A stretch of 64,000 nucleotides of DNA, taken from JBCDCE01 sp039182515. Lineage in GTDB: Bacteria; Pseudomonadota; Alphaproteobacteria; Rhodobacterales; Rhodobacteraceae. The stretch lies in assembly GCA_039182515.1 (NCBI GenBank), contig JBCDCE010000009.1, positions 10,268-74,267 of the forward strand. Reading direction: 5' to 3'. Shown here piece after piece: positions 34,956 to 42,706 of this stretch (position 1 is the stretch's first letter; each line of letters opens with the position of its first letter). Both the position numbers and the translations under genes were made by a program. The notes beneath the pieces are model-generated. The model made no database searches, was not told where the DNA came from, and saw nothing but the letters and a program-made list of their open reading frames with translations.

Positions 34956-35783
34956 ATGGCGGATCTCTTAACAATTGAAAATCTGGGCAACCTCTTGATG
35001 CTGTGCTTTTTGCAAGCGGTGTTGGGCTTTGACAATTTGCTCTATATTTCCATCGAAAGCCAACGCGCGCCCGTGGCTGCGCAGCGCTCTGTGCGCTATT
35101 GGGGCATTATCATTGCGGTAGTTTTGCGCGTAGTCCTGCTCTTCACAATGATCCAACTCATAGATGCTATGGCCGCGCCCTTCTTTATCATGGAGTGGGA
35201 AGGTGTGCTGGAAGGCGGCGTAAACTTCGCCACTCTCGTCTTCATCTTGGGCGGTATCTTTATCATCTACACGGCTGTTAAAGAGATCGGCCACATGCTC
35301 ACGGTCCACGATCTGAGCCATGATGTGGAAGGCAAATCGGGCAAATCTGCCATGCAGGTTGTGATGCTGATCGTCTTGATGAATTTGATCTTTAGCTTCG
35401 ACTCTGTGCTATCCGCCATCGCGATTACAGACGTGTTCCCAATTCTGGCCACAGCCATCATCCTATCAGGCCTGGCGATGCTTGTGCTGGCGGACGCCGT
35501 GACAGAGTTCTTGCAGAAAAACCGCATGTATGAGGTTTTGGGCCTCTTTATTCTGTTGATCGTGGGCGTTGTGCTTTTGGGCGAAGCGGGCCCAGCGGCG
35601 GCCCATGCGATGCATGACGACAGCCTCAACATCAAAGTCTTTGGCTATGACATTGTTCCAATGTCCAAGTCCACCTTCTACTTCTCTGTGGTCGTGCTCG
35701 TCGCTGTCGAAATCATCCAATCGGGCTATACACGGAAACTCAATGCTGAGCGCCGCACAGGCATGCGCCCGGGCGGGCACTAG
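34956..35783 (+). CDS. TerC-family integral membrane protein
   Basis: A 275-residue protein with eight or so helices. The TerC signatures are FLQAVLGFDNLLYISIES and LMNLIFSFDSVLSAIAIT, each with the conserved acidic residue in the membrane that is thought to bind a metal. TerC proteins are linked to tellurite resistance, to Mn2+ export and to metal loading of exported proteins. It begins a seven-gene plus-strand block with XpaC, TelA, an SPFH protein and a zinc-ribbon protein, a gene set known from Ter-type stress systems. Confidence 0.93.
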   Translation: MADLLTIENLGNLLMLCFLQAVLGFDNLLYISIESQRAPVAAQRSVRYWGIIIAVVLRVVLLFTMIQLIDAMAAPFFIMEWEGVLEGGVNFATLVFILGGIFIIYTAVKEIGHMLTVHDLSHDVEGKSGKSAMQVVMLIVLMNLIFSFDSVLSAIAITDVFPILATAIILSGLAMLVLADAVTEFLQKNRMYEVLGLFILLIVGVVLLGEAGPAAAHAMHDDSLNIKVFGYDIVPMSKSTFYFSVVVLVAVEIIQSGYTRKLNAERRTGMRPGGH

Positions 35784-35897
35784 AGGTCGCGTGGTCGAAA
35801 ACGGAAGACGCGGTTTGTCCTGGGCAATATTCGCGTCTTGCTATATCTTAAGGCGCAACATGGGCAACCTGCGCACGCGAGACTGGGGGGTTTTGTG

Positions 35898-35981
35898 ATG
35901 TCGGATACAAACACAAACAAAATTGCTTTTGTGCTGCTGATGGTGCTGATCTTCTTTGCCTGCGCCACAGGAGGTGGATGA
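35898..35981 (+). CDS. 27-residue single-pass membrane peptide
   Basis: ATG at 35898 opens a 27-codon frame: MSDTNTNKIAFVLLMVLIFF then ACATGGG and TGA. A six-residue polar start, one lysine, then 13 hydrophobic residues predict a single membrane helix. The stop overlaps the XpaC start (TGATG), and GGAGG for the next gene lies inside this frame, so the two look translationally coupled. It is too short for standard gene callers. A role as regulator or subunit of the TerC/XpaC/TelA membrane complex is inference; its conservation is unchecked. Confidence 0.55.
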   Translation: MSDTNTNKIAFVLLMVLIFFACATGGG

Positions 35982-36892
35982 TGGCGCAACGATACGGTGG
36001 CCGCTTTTCTCCCGGGGGACGCCCCAAAGGCCGCGGGAACGAAGGTCCGGACGGCGGATCCGAGCACCACGTGAACCAAGAGTTTCGCGGTAAAAGACGC
36101 TCAAGAGCGGGCGGACGCGTAAACATTCTGTTCTTTTTGCCTCTGCCGCTGGCGATCCGCATCTTCAACGGCGATGCTGAGTTTATGCCAAACATCGTCG
36201 CACTTTTGCTTTTCATGCTGGGTGCTTGGCTCACCCGAGAAGGCGTGAAAGCGCAAGAAGCTTTTGACGAACGCCGTGTCGCGAAAAAGCCGGCTTTTCC
36301 ACGAAAAATCTTCGCCGCGGTCGCGCTGGCAATTGCCCTCTTTATCACCGGGCTTGCCAATGCCGAGACGATCATGACGCCGATTTTCTTCGCTGCTGCG
36401 GGCCTCGTTCTGCACCTTTTGGCTTTTGGACCAGACCCTCTCAAAGACAAAGGCGTGGCAGGCATCGACCAGTTCCAACAAGACCGCGTTGCCACAGCTG
36501 TGGATGCCGCAGAGGCGCATCTCAAATCCATGAAAGACGCCATCAAACGCGCGCACGACTTCGATCTCGAGCGTCGCGTGGAGAGCTTTGCTGGCACCGC
36601 GCGCGAGATGTTTCGCACCATTGAGGAAGACCCACGAGATCTCGCCAGCGCGCGCAAATACCTAAGCGTATATCTTCAAGGCGCGAGCGACGCGACGGCG
36701 AAGTTTGCCGATCTTTATGGCCGCAACCAAGACCCAAGCGTGCGTGCGGATTATGAAGCGCTCCTCGACGACCTCCAGACAAACTTTGCAGCGCGAACAG
36801 ACAAGATGCTGCTCGACGACCGCACAGACATGGACATTGAAATCAAAGTACTTCGCGACCGGCTAAGCCGCGAAGGTCTTACGATCGACTAA
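35981..36892 (+). CDS. XpaC-family protein
   Basis: A 303-residue protein of the XpaC (5-bromo-4-chloroindolyl phosphate hydrolysis) family. A basic, glycine/arginine-rich cytosolic start (1-45) leads to four hydrophobic segments (about 48-65, 72-90, 110-128, 132-148), and a C-terminal helical coiled domain (EAHLKSMKDAIKRAHDFDLE, EMFRTIEEDPRDLASARKYL) that is the XpaC homology region. The second ATG (35981) is preferred, as GGAGG lies six bases ahead. XpaC is typically paired with TelA, as here (35-base gap). Enzyme activity is not established. Confidence 0.85.
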   Translation: MAQRYGGRFSPGGRPKGRGNEGPDGGSEHHVNQEFRGKRRSRAGGRVNILFFLPLPLAIRIFNGDAEFMPNIVALLLFMLGAWLTREGVKAQEAFDERRVAKKPAFPRKIFAAVALAIALFITGLANAETIMTPIFFAAAGLVLHLLAFGPDPLKDKGVAGIDQFQQDRVATAVDAAEAHLKSMKDAIKRAHDFDLERRVESFAGTAREMFRTIEEDPRDLASARKYLSVYLQGASDATAKFADLYGRNQDPSVRADYEALLDDLQTNFAARTDKMLLDDRTDMDIEIKVLRDRLSREGLTID

Positions 36893-36927
36893 GCGCAGTA
36901 CGCGCTCTTAAAAAGGGACCCAAAGGG

Positions 36928-38118
36928 ATGGATCAGACAGTTCAGCAACAAGCGCAAGCCGCTCTCGCAGAGATCGAAAAGGTGACGGCAGTGGTTTTGC
37001 CAGAGCCCAAAAATGAGCTTGTCACTCTGCAAGAAGCAGACGCGCCTCAAAGCGAAGAGATCAAACGCCGGATGTCTGAACTGGACATGTCCGACACCCA
37101 ATCAATCATCGAGTTTGGCTCTGCTGCGCAAGCCGAACTGCAGCAAATTTCGCAGTCCATGCTGGCTGGTGTGCGCAACAAAGACGCTGGCCCCGCCGGT
37201 GACAGCCTGCGCTCGATCGTCTCAACGATCCGCGGCTTTTCGATCTCTGAACTCGATGTGCGCCGCGAGCGCACATGGTGGGAACGCCTGTTGGGGCGCG
37301 CGGCTCCCATGGCAAAATTCGCAGCCCGGTTTGAAACCGTCCAGGGCCAGATCGACAAAGTCACGACGGATCTTTTGCACCACGAGCACGTGCTCTTGAA
37401 AGACATCGAAAGCCTCGATGTCCTCTATGAAAAAACGCTCAACTTCTACGACGAGCTCGCGCTCTACATCGCGGCAGGCGAAGAGAAGATCAAAGAGCTC
37501 GACGAATTTACTATTCCGTCCAAAGAGCGCGAGGTTGAAACCGCACCCGAAGAGCAAGGCGTGATGAAAGCACAAGAGCTGCGCGATCTGCGCGCGGCCC
37601 GTGATGATCTGGAACGCCGCGTGCATGATCTCAAACTGACCCGTCAGGTGACCATGCAATCGCTGCCATCGATCCGCTTGGTTCAGGAAAACGACAAGTC
37701 TTTGGTCACCAAGATCAATTCAACGCTCGTCAACACGGTACCACTTTGGGAAACTCAATTGGCCCAAGCCGTAACCATCCAGCGCTCATCCGAGGCTGCA
37801 AAAGCCGTGCGCGATGCCAATGATTTGACCAACGAGCTCTTGACCGCCAACGCCGAAAATCTGCGTGAGGCCAACAAGATCGTACGCCAGGAAATGGAGC
37901 GCGGCGTCTTCGACATCGAGGCCGTCAAGAAGGCCAACGCGGATCTCATCGCCACCATCGAAGAAAGCCTGCAGATCGCAGACGACGGCAAAGCCAAACG
38001 CGCTGAAGCCGAGGCTGAGTTGCAAAAAATGGAAGCGGAGCTGAAATCAACGCTTGCCTCTGCAAAGTCGCGCAAAACCGGCCTTGGTGACACGGCAGGA
38101 ACAGCCGTTCCCTCCTAA
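36928..38118 (+). CDS. telA: TelA-family toxic-anion resistance protein
   Basis: A 396-residue soluble, almost wholly helical protein with long coiled-coil stretches. The family core is DSLRSIVSTIRGFSISELDV, FETVQGQIDKVTTDLLHHEH, YDELALYIAAGEEKIKELDE and QEMERGVFDIEAVKKANADL. TelA homologues confer tellurite resistance on some plasmids and change tolerance to antimicrobials in Gram-positive bacteria; the mechanism is unclear. It is followed by a DUF2927 gene only two bases later. Confidence 0.93.
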   Translation: MDQTVQQQAQAALAEIEKVTAVVLPEPKNELVTLQEADAPQSEEIKRRMSELDMSDTQSIIEFGSAAQAELQQISQSMLAGVRNKDAGPAGDSLRSIVSTIRGFSISELDVRRERTWWERLLGRAAPMAKFAARFETVQGQIDKVTTDLLHHEHVLLKDIESLDVLYEKTLNFYDELALYIAAGEEKIKELDEFTIPSKEREVETAPEEQGVMKAQELRDLRAARDDLERRVHDLKLTRQVTMQSLPSIRLVQENDKSLVTKINSTLVNTVPLWETQLAQAVTIQRSSEAAKAVRDANDLTNELLTANAENLREANKIVRQEMERGVFDIEAVKKANADLIATIEESLQIADDGKAKRAEAEAELQKMEAELKSTLASAKSRKTGLGDTAGTAVPS

Positions 38119-38120
38119 CG

Positions 38121-39083
38121 GTGAAGCGCTCAGGACAAATTTTGCTGGCGGCGGCCTTTGCGCTCCTTGGCTGCGAAGCTGCCCCGCCTTTTAGCGCGCA
38201 GTCTTTGCCCGAGGTGGCGCCGACCGTTTCGCCGCGCGCGGAAGGTCCTGAACGCAGCATCGAGAGCTTCCAGCTTGAACAATACTACCTGCGCCTTCAG
38301 CGTGATCTTTTGGTGCAAGGTCTTCTGCGCACCGATGGTGGCACCTTTGATGCGGCCTACACGGCCGAAGACCTGGCCGAGAATTTCATCCGGATCGCGC
38401 TTTACGATGAGTACCGCGCCTCGGGCGACTTTATGCTGCCAGAAGAAACGGAGTCCAACCTAAGGCGCTGGGAACGCCCCGTGCGCCTGCGCGTACTATT
38501 TGGCGACACTGTCCCTGAGGCACAGCGGCAAGAAGACCGCGTGCGCATCGAGAACTACACCAATCGTCTTGCGCGCGTCACCGGCCTGCCAATGAGCATC
38601 ACGAAAGGTGCAAACGCCAACTATCACGTGCTTGTGGTCAATGAAGATGATCGCCTCGGCTTGCGTCCCGCTTTGCAAAAGATGGTCCCAGGCATCTCGG
38701 AAGCGGGCCTGCGCGCGATCATCAACATGCCGCGCACGCAGCTCTGTATCGTGGTGTCTTTCGCCAGCGACCGCACAGATGGGCCCTTCACCGATGCTAT
38801 CGCGGTCATCCGCGGCGAGCATCCTGATCTCTTTCGGCTCTCTTGCATCCACGAAGAGATCGCCCAAGGCCTTGGCCTTGCCAACGACAGCGACGCCGCC
38901 CGCCCCTCTATTTTCAACGATGACGAAGAGTTCGCCCTGCTCACAGTGCACGACGAACAATTGCTTCGCATCTTATATGACAAGCGTCTGAAAACCGGTA
39001 TGGACATCACCCAAGCGCTCCCCATTGTCACTCAAATCGCAAACGAGCTTTTCGCGGGCCGCAGACCGCAAGGTACCAACTAA
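38121..39083 (+). CDS. DUF2927-domain lipoprotein
   Basis: A 320-residue protein that begins with GTG at 38121, two bases after the telA stop, and opens KRSGQILLAAAFALLGCEAA; lipobox LLGC. The DUF2927 region is near the C terminus (SCIHEEIAQGLGLANDSDAA, PSIFNDDEEFALLTVHDE). The HEEIAQGLG stretch resembles a zincin-like HExxxxxxxG arrangement, so a metallopeptidase-type fold is possible; I do not claim activity. A lipoprotein inside a TelA operon suggests an envelope arm of the system. Confidence 0.85.
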   Translation: MKRSGQILLAAAFALLGCEAAPPFSAQSLPEVAPTVSPRAEGPERSIESFQLEQYYLRLQRDLLVQGLLRTDGGTFDAAYTAEDLAENFIRIALYDEYRASGDFMLPEETESNLRRWERPVRLRVLFGDTVPEAQRQEDRVRIENYTNRLARVTGLPMSITKGANANYHVLVVNEDDRLGLRPALQKMVPGISEAGLRAIINMPRTQLCIVVSFASDRTDGPFTDAIAVIRGEHPDLFRLSCIHEEIAQGLGLANDSDAARPSIFNDDEEFALLTVHDEQLLRILYDKRLKTGMDITQALPIVTQIANELFAGRRPQGTN

Positions 39084-39105
39084 GGGCATCAACTAGGAGA
39101 TCCAC

Positions 39106-40209
39106 ATGGGCATTCTCGATTTTCTCAAAGGTGAATTCATCGACGTCATCCATTGGGTCGATGACACGCGCGATACGATGGTCTGGCGGTTCGACCGTGA
39201 AGGGCACGAGATTAAATACGGGGCCAAGCTCACTGTGCGCGAAGGCCAATCGGCAGTGTTTGTCCATGAAGGGCAATTGGCGGATGTTTTCACCCCAGGG
39301 CTCTACATGCTCGAAACCAACAACATGCCCGTGCTAACTACGCTCAATCACTGGGATCACGGCTTCAAAAGCCCCTTCAAATCAGAGGTGTACTACGTAA
39401 ACACCACGCGGTTTAACAATCTCAAATGGGGCACCAAAAACCCCATCATGGTGCGCGACCCTGAGTTTGGCCCCACACGCCTGCGGGCCTTTGGCACCTA
39501 TTCGGTGCGCATCACGGATCCTGCGAAGTTCTTGGTCGAAATCGTCGGCACCGATGGCGAATTTACCATGGACGAGATCAGCTATCAGATCCGGAACATC
39601 ATCGTGCAAGAGTTCTCCCGCGTGATTGCCTCGGCTGGTGTGCCTGTGCTCGATATGGCGGCCAACACCAAAGAGCTGGGCAGCCTTGTGGCCCAAGCCA
39701 TCTCTCCAGCGATTGAGGCGTACGGGCTCTCGGTTCCAGAGCTCTACATCGAAAACATCTCGCTGCCGCCAAGCGTGGAAGCCGCGTTGGACAAGCGCAC
39801 CTCCATGGGCATGGCCGGGGATCTGGGCGGCTTTATGCAGTATAGCCAAGCCGAAGCCATGACCGAAGCCGCACGCAACCCGGGCGGCGCTGGTCTGGGA
39901 GCAGGTTTGGGCATGGGGCTAGGAATGGGCGCGGCTGTCAATATGGCCTCCACGGCCCGTGGACCTTGGGTCAGCGCGCAGACGCCGCCACCCCCGCCCC
40001 CCGTTGAACATGTCTGGCACCTCGCCATCAATGGCGAAACCAAAGGCCCCTATTCCAAAGCGGATCTTGGACAAATGGTGCAGGCCGGAACCCTGGCCCG
40101 CGACACCTATGTTTGGACCCCAGGCCAGGACGGATGGCTGCATGCAGAAGAGGTTACGGAGCTCGCACAGCTCTTCACCATTCTTCCGCCCCCCGCCCCA
40201 GCCGCCTAA
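39106..40209 (+). CDS. SPFH (YdjI-like) protein with C-terminal GYF_2 domain
   Basis: A 367-residue protein. The SPFH domain (about 20-235) follows the YdjI/virion-core type: VREGQSAVFVHEGQLADVFT, PGLYMLETNNMPVLTTL, and FGTYSVRITDPAKFLVEIVG. A glycine-rich linker (about 262-285, GAGLGAGLGMGLGMGAA) joins it to a GYF_2-like domain (WHLAINGETKGPYSKADLG, DGWLHAEEVTEL). In Bacillus, YdjI is a flotillin-like factor that places PspA at the membrane together with YdjG. It is followed by a YdjG-like zinc-ribbon gene, so the pair is conserved without PspA in view. Confidence 0.88.
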   Translation: MGILDFLKGEFIDVIHWVDDTRDTMVWRFDREGHEIKYGAKLTVREGQSAVFVHEGQLADVFTPGLYMLETNNMPVLTTLNHWDHGFKSPFKSEVYYVNTTRFNNLKWGTKNPIMVRDPEFGPTRLRAFGTYSVRITDPAKFLVEIVGTDGEFTMDEISYQIRNIIVQEFSRVIASAGVPVLDMAANTKELGSLVAQAISPAIEAYGLSVPELYIENISLPPSVEAALDKRTSMGMAGDLGGFMQYSQAEAMTEAARNPGGAGLGAGLGMGLGMGAAVNMASTARGPWVSAQTPPPPPPVEHVWHLAINGETKGPYSKADLGQMVQAGTLARDTYVWTPGQDGWLHAEEVTELAQLFTILPPPAPAA

Positions 40210-40244
40210 CTTTTTCTTGGTCAAAATACTCCCGCCGGAGGCGC
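40210..40244 (+). repeat. Dispersed CTTTTTCTTGG...ATACTC repeat, copy 2
   Basis: A full-length copy, beginning at the stop codon of the SPFH gene and carrying the CCGCCGGAGGC tail. Its GGAGG (40237-40241) is ten bases before the next ATG and probably serves as the ribosome-binding site of the zinc-ribbon gene. Confidence 0.75.
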
Positions 40245-40251
40245 AGGTCCG

Positions 40252-41394
40252 ATGCAAGATCAGGCTTCTCAGCCAGAAGAGATCCACCGCTTTCCGTGCC
40301 AAAGCTGTGGCTCGGATCTGCGCTATGACCCAGGCGCGGATCACCTCACTTGCGATCATTGCGGCAACACGCAAGCCATTGAAGGCTCTGGGCTCTTCAA
40401 GCGCGCCCTGCGCGAGGAAGACTTCCTCAGCGCCTTAGACCAAAACCGCAACGAAGCAGATCTTGAGATCACGCGGGTTCTCAGCTGCGAAAACTGCGGC
40501 GCTCAGATCGAGTTCGACCCAAAAGTCCACGCCGCCGAATGCCCCTATTGCGCCACCCCCGTTGTCACTGACACCGGCCCACATCGCCACATTAAACCCA
40601 AAGCCCTTCTGCCTTTTGCGCTGGACGAACGCCAAGCCAAAGCGGCGATGAACACCTGGTTGGGGCGGCTTTGGTTTGCGCCAAATGGGCTCACGGAATA
40701 CGCTCGTAAGGGGCGCAAAATGCAAGGCATCTACGTGCCTTATTGGACCTTCGATGCCGATACAAACTCCAGCTACACCGGCCAACGCGGCACGGTTTAT
40801 TATGAAACCCGCACCGTGCGGCGCGGCGGAGAAACCCACCGCGAGCGCGTGCAAAAAATCCGCTGGCGCAACACCCGGGGCCGTGTCGCGCGCTTTTTCG
40901 ATGACGTTCTCATCCTTGCCGCCACCTCTCTGCCCAAACGCTTTACAGACGCTCTGGCTCCCTGGGATCTTTCACACCTCGAACCCTACCGCCCCGAATA
41001 CCTCGCAGGCTTTCGCGCCGAAAGCTATTCGGTGGATCTTGAAGACGGGTTTTCCGAGGCCCGAGCGCATATGGACCGCATCATCGAGCGGGATGTGAAA
41101 TTTGACATCGGCGGCGATCGTCAACGCATCGACCATCTGCAAACAGATGTACGGCGCGTGACTTTCAAGCATGTTTTGCTGCCTGTCTGGGTCGCGGCCT
41201 ATAAGTACCGCGGCGAGACCTACCGCTTTGTGGTCAACGGTCGCTCCGGTCAGGTCAAAGGCGAACGCCCCTGGTCCGTATTCAAAATTGCACTCATGGT
41301 CCTGGTCATCGCCCTTTTGGCGGGCGCCATCGGCTTTGCCATCGCGCAAGCTGAGCAAAATGGCGCTGTGCAAATCCAATTTGGCTCCGGCTAA
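40252..41394 (+). CDS. Double zinc-ribbon membrane protein (YdjG-like)
   Basis: A 380-residue protein. Two zinc ribbons are seen: C16/C19/C34/C37 (FPCQSCG, LTCDHCG) and C79/C82/C97/C100 (LSCENCG, AECPYCA), followed by a beta-rich domain (YVPYWTFDADTNSSYTGQRG) and a membrane helix near the end (about 348-365, IALMVLVIALLAGAIGFAIA). Such proteins are often mislabelled primosomal protein N' or TFIIB-like. In Bacillus the equivalent YdjG acts with YdjI to recruit PspA. The ribosome-binding site comes from the repeat just upstream. Confidence 0.87.
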   Translation: MQDQASQPEEIHRFPCQSCGSDLRYDPGADHLTCDHCGNTQAIEGSGLFKRALREEDFLSALDQNRNEADLEITRVLSCENCGAQIEFDPKVHAAECPYCATPVVTDTGPHRHIKPKALLPFALDERQAKAAMNTWLGRLWFAPNGLTEYARKGRKMQGIYVPYWTFDADTNSSYTGQRGTVYYETRTVRRGGETHRERVQKIRWRNTRGRVARFFDDVLILAATSLPKRFTDALAPWDLSHLEPYRPEYLAGFRAESYSVDLEDGFSEARAHMDRIIERDVKFDIGGDRQRIDHLQTDVRRVTFKHVLLPVWVAAYKYRGETYRFVVNGRSGQVKGERPWSVFKIALMVLVIALLAGAIGFAIAQAEQNGAVQIQFGSG

Positions 41395-41531
41395 CACCGC
41401 GCCTTCCCTCGCATCACGGCGCATCCAGACCTCGTCAGTCGCCTTTGGGCAATTCTTGCGCCCTGAAGAGTGCTGAGAATGGCGCCAGGACCTGCTTCCT
41501 CAATCGCCCCCTTTTGCCTTGGAGCGCCGCC

Positions 41532-42692
41532 ATGGATTTCGCTTTCACCGACGAGCAACGCATGTTGCAAGATACCGTGCGCCAGTTTGTGGCCAATGAA
41601 ATGACCCCGCACGAAGAGTTGGTGGAGCGTACCAGCGAAGTACCCAAAGCTTTGGCCCAGGAGATCACCGGAAAGGCCCTCGAGCTCGGTCTTTACGCCT
41701 GTAACATGCCCGAAGAACTGGGCGGCGGCGGCTTGGATATTTTGGAAACAACGCTTGTTGAATACGAGCTTGGTCGCACCGCCATGGCGCTCGCCGAATG
41801 CTGTTGGCGGCCCTCAAATATTTTGCAAGCTGCAAACCCTGCGCAGATGGAGCGCTACACACTGCCGACAATCCGCGGCGAAAAACGCGACTGCATCGCC
41901 ATGACAGAGCCTGATGCAGGAAGTGACCTGAGAGGGATGAAAGCCAAAGCGGAAAAAGACGGGGATGATTGGATCATCAACGGCACTAAGCACTTCATCT
42001 CCAACGCGCAACTTGCTGACTATATTATTCTTTTTGTGGCCACTGGCGAGGAAGTCACCCCGCGCGGTCCCAAAAAGCGTATCACCTCTTTCTTGGTGGA
42101 TTGCGATGCACCCGGCGTAACTGTTCGGGACGGCTACAACTCGGTCAGCCACAAAGGGTACCACAACGCGATCATCGATCTGCAAAACGTCCGTGTTGGC
42201 CCAGATGCTGTGCTGGGCGCGGAAGGCACAGGCTTCGATGTGGTCAATCAATGGCTGGGCGCAACTCGGCTACAAGTCGCCGCTGTTTCCGCCGCAAGAT
42301 CGCAACGCGCGCTGGATGTGGCCCTTGATTGGTCCGTAAACCGCAAGCAATTCGGCCAACAGATCTGCAAATTCCAAGGCGTCAGCTTTCAACTGGCCGA
42401 CATGGAGGTTGATTGCCGCCTCTCGCGCCTCATCCTCTTTGAAACTGCCTGGAAAATGGCCAATGGCCAGGAAGGCGACGCGGATGCCGCTGTGGCCAAG
42501 CTCTTTTGCTCTGAGGCGCTCTCGCGCGTGGCGGACAAAGCCATTCAGATCGCAGGCGGAATGGGGCTGATGTCAGACATGCCGCTTGAGCGCATCTGGC
42601 GCGACGCGCGTATCGAGCGGATTTGGGACGGCACCTCAGAGATCCAGCGGCACATCATCAGCCGCGCCATGCTGCGCCCCTTAGGCGGCTAA
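41532..42692 (+). CDS. Acyl-CoA dehydrogenase with Asp at the catalytic-base site
   Basis: A 386-residue FAD enzyme starting MDFAFTDEQRMLQDTVRQFV at 41532 after GGAGC. The flavin and substrate motifs (CIAMTEPDAGSDLRGMKAKA, SFLVDCDAPGVTV) and the helical C-domain (NRKQFGQQICKFQGVSFQLA) are normal. In medium-chain type enzymes the base is Glu in YEGTSQIQR; here the aligned stretch is IWDGTSEIQR with D366. Either an Asp base or a base elsewhere is used. It starts an operon with an NDP-forming acyl-CoA ligase and a CaiD-like hydratase, so the substrate may be a short carnitine-like or branched acyl-CoA. Confidence 0.9.
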   Translation: MDFAFTDEQRMLQDTVRQFVANEMTPHEELVERTSEVPKALAQEITGKALELGLYACNMPEELGGGGLDILETTLVEYELGRTAMALAECCWRPSNILQAANPAQMERYTLPTIRGEKRDCIAMTEPDAGSDLRGMKAKAEKDGDDWIINGTKHFISNAQLADYIILFVATGEEVTPRGPKKRITSFLVDCDAPGVTVRDGYNSVSHKGYHNAIIDLQNVRVGPDAVLGAEGTGFDVVNQWLGATRLQVAAVSAARSQRALDVALDWSVNRKQFGQQICKFQGVSFQLADMEVDCRLSRLILFETAWKMANGQEGDADAAVAKLFCSEALSRVADKAIQIAGGMGLMSDMPLERIWRDARIERIWDGTSEIQRHIISRAMLRPLGG

Positions 42693-42706
42693 GGGCAGAG
42701 GCCGCC

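Noticed and set aside
38800..38880. Zinc metalloprotease site in the DUF2927 protein (HEEIAQGLG)
   Set aside because: The motif lacks the second histidine of HExxH; similarity to a zincin is suggestive only, so no activity is called.
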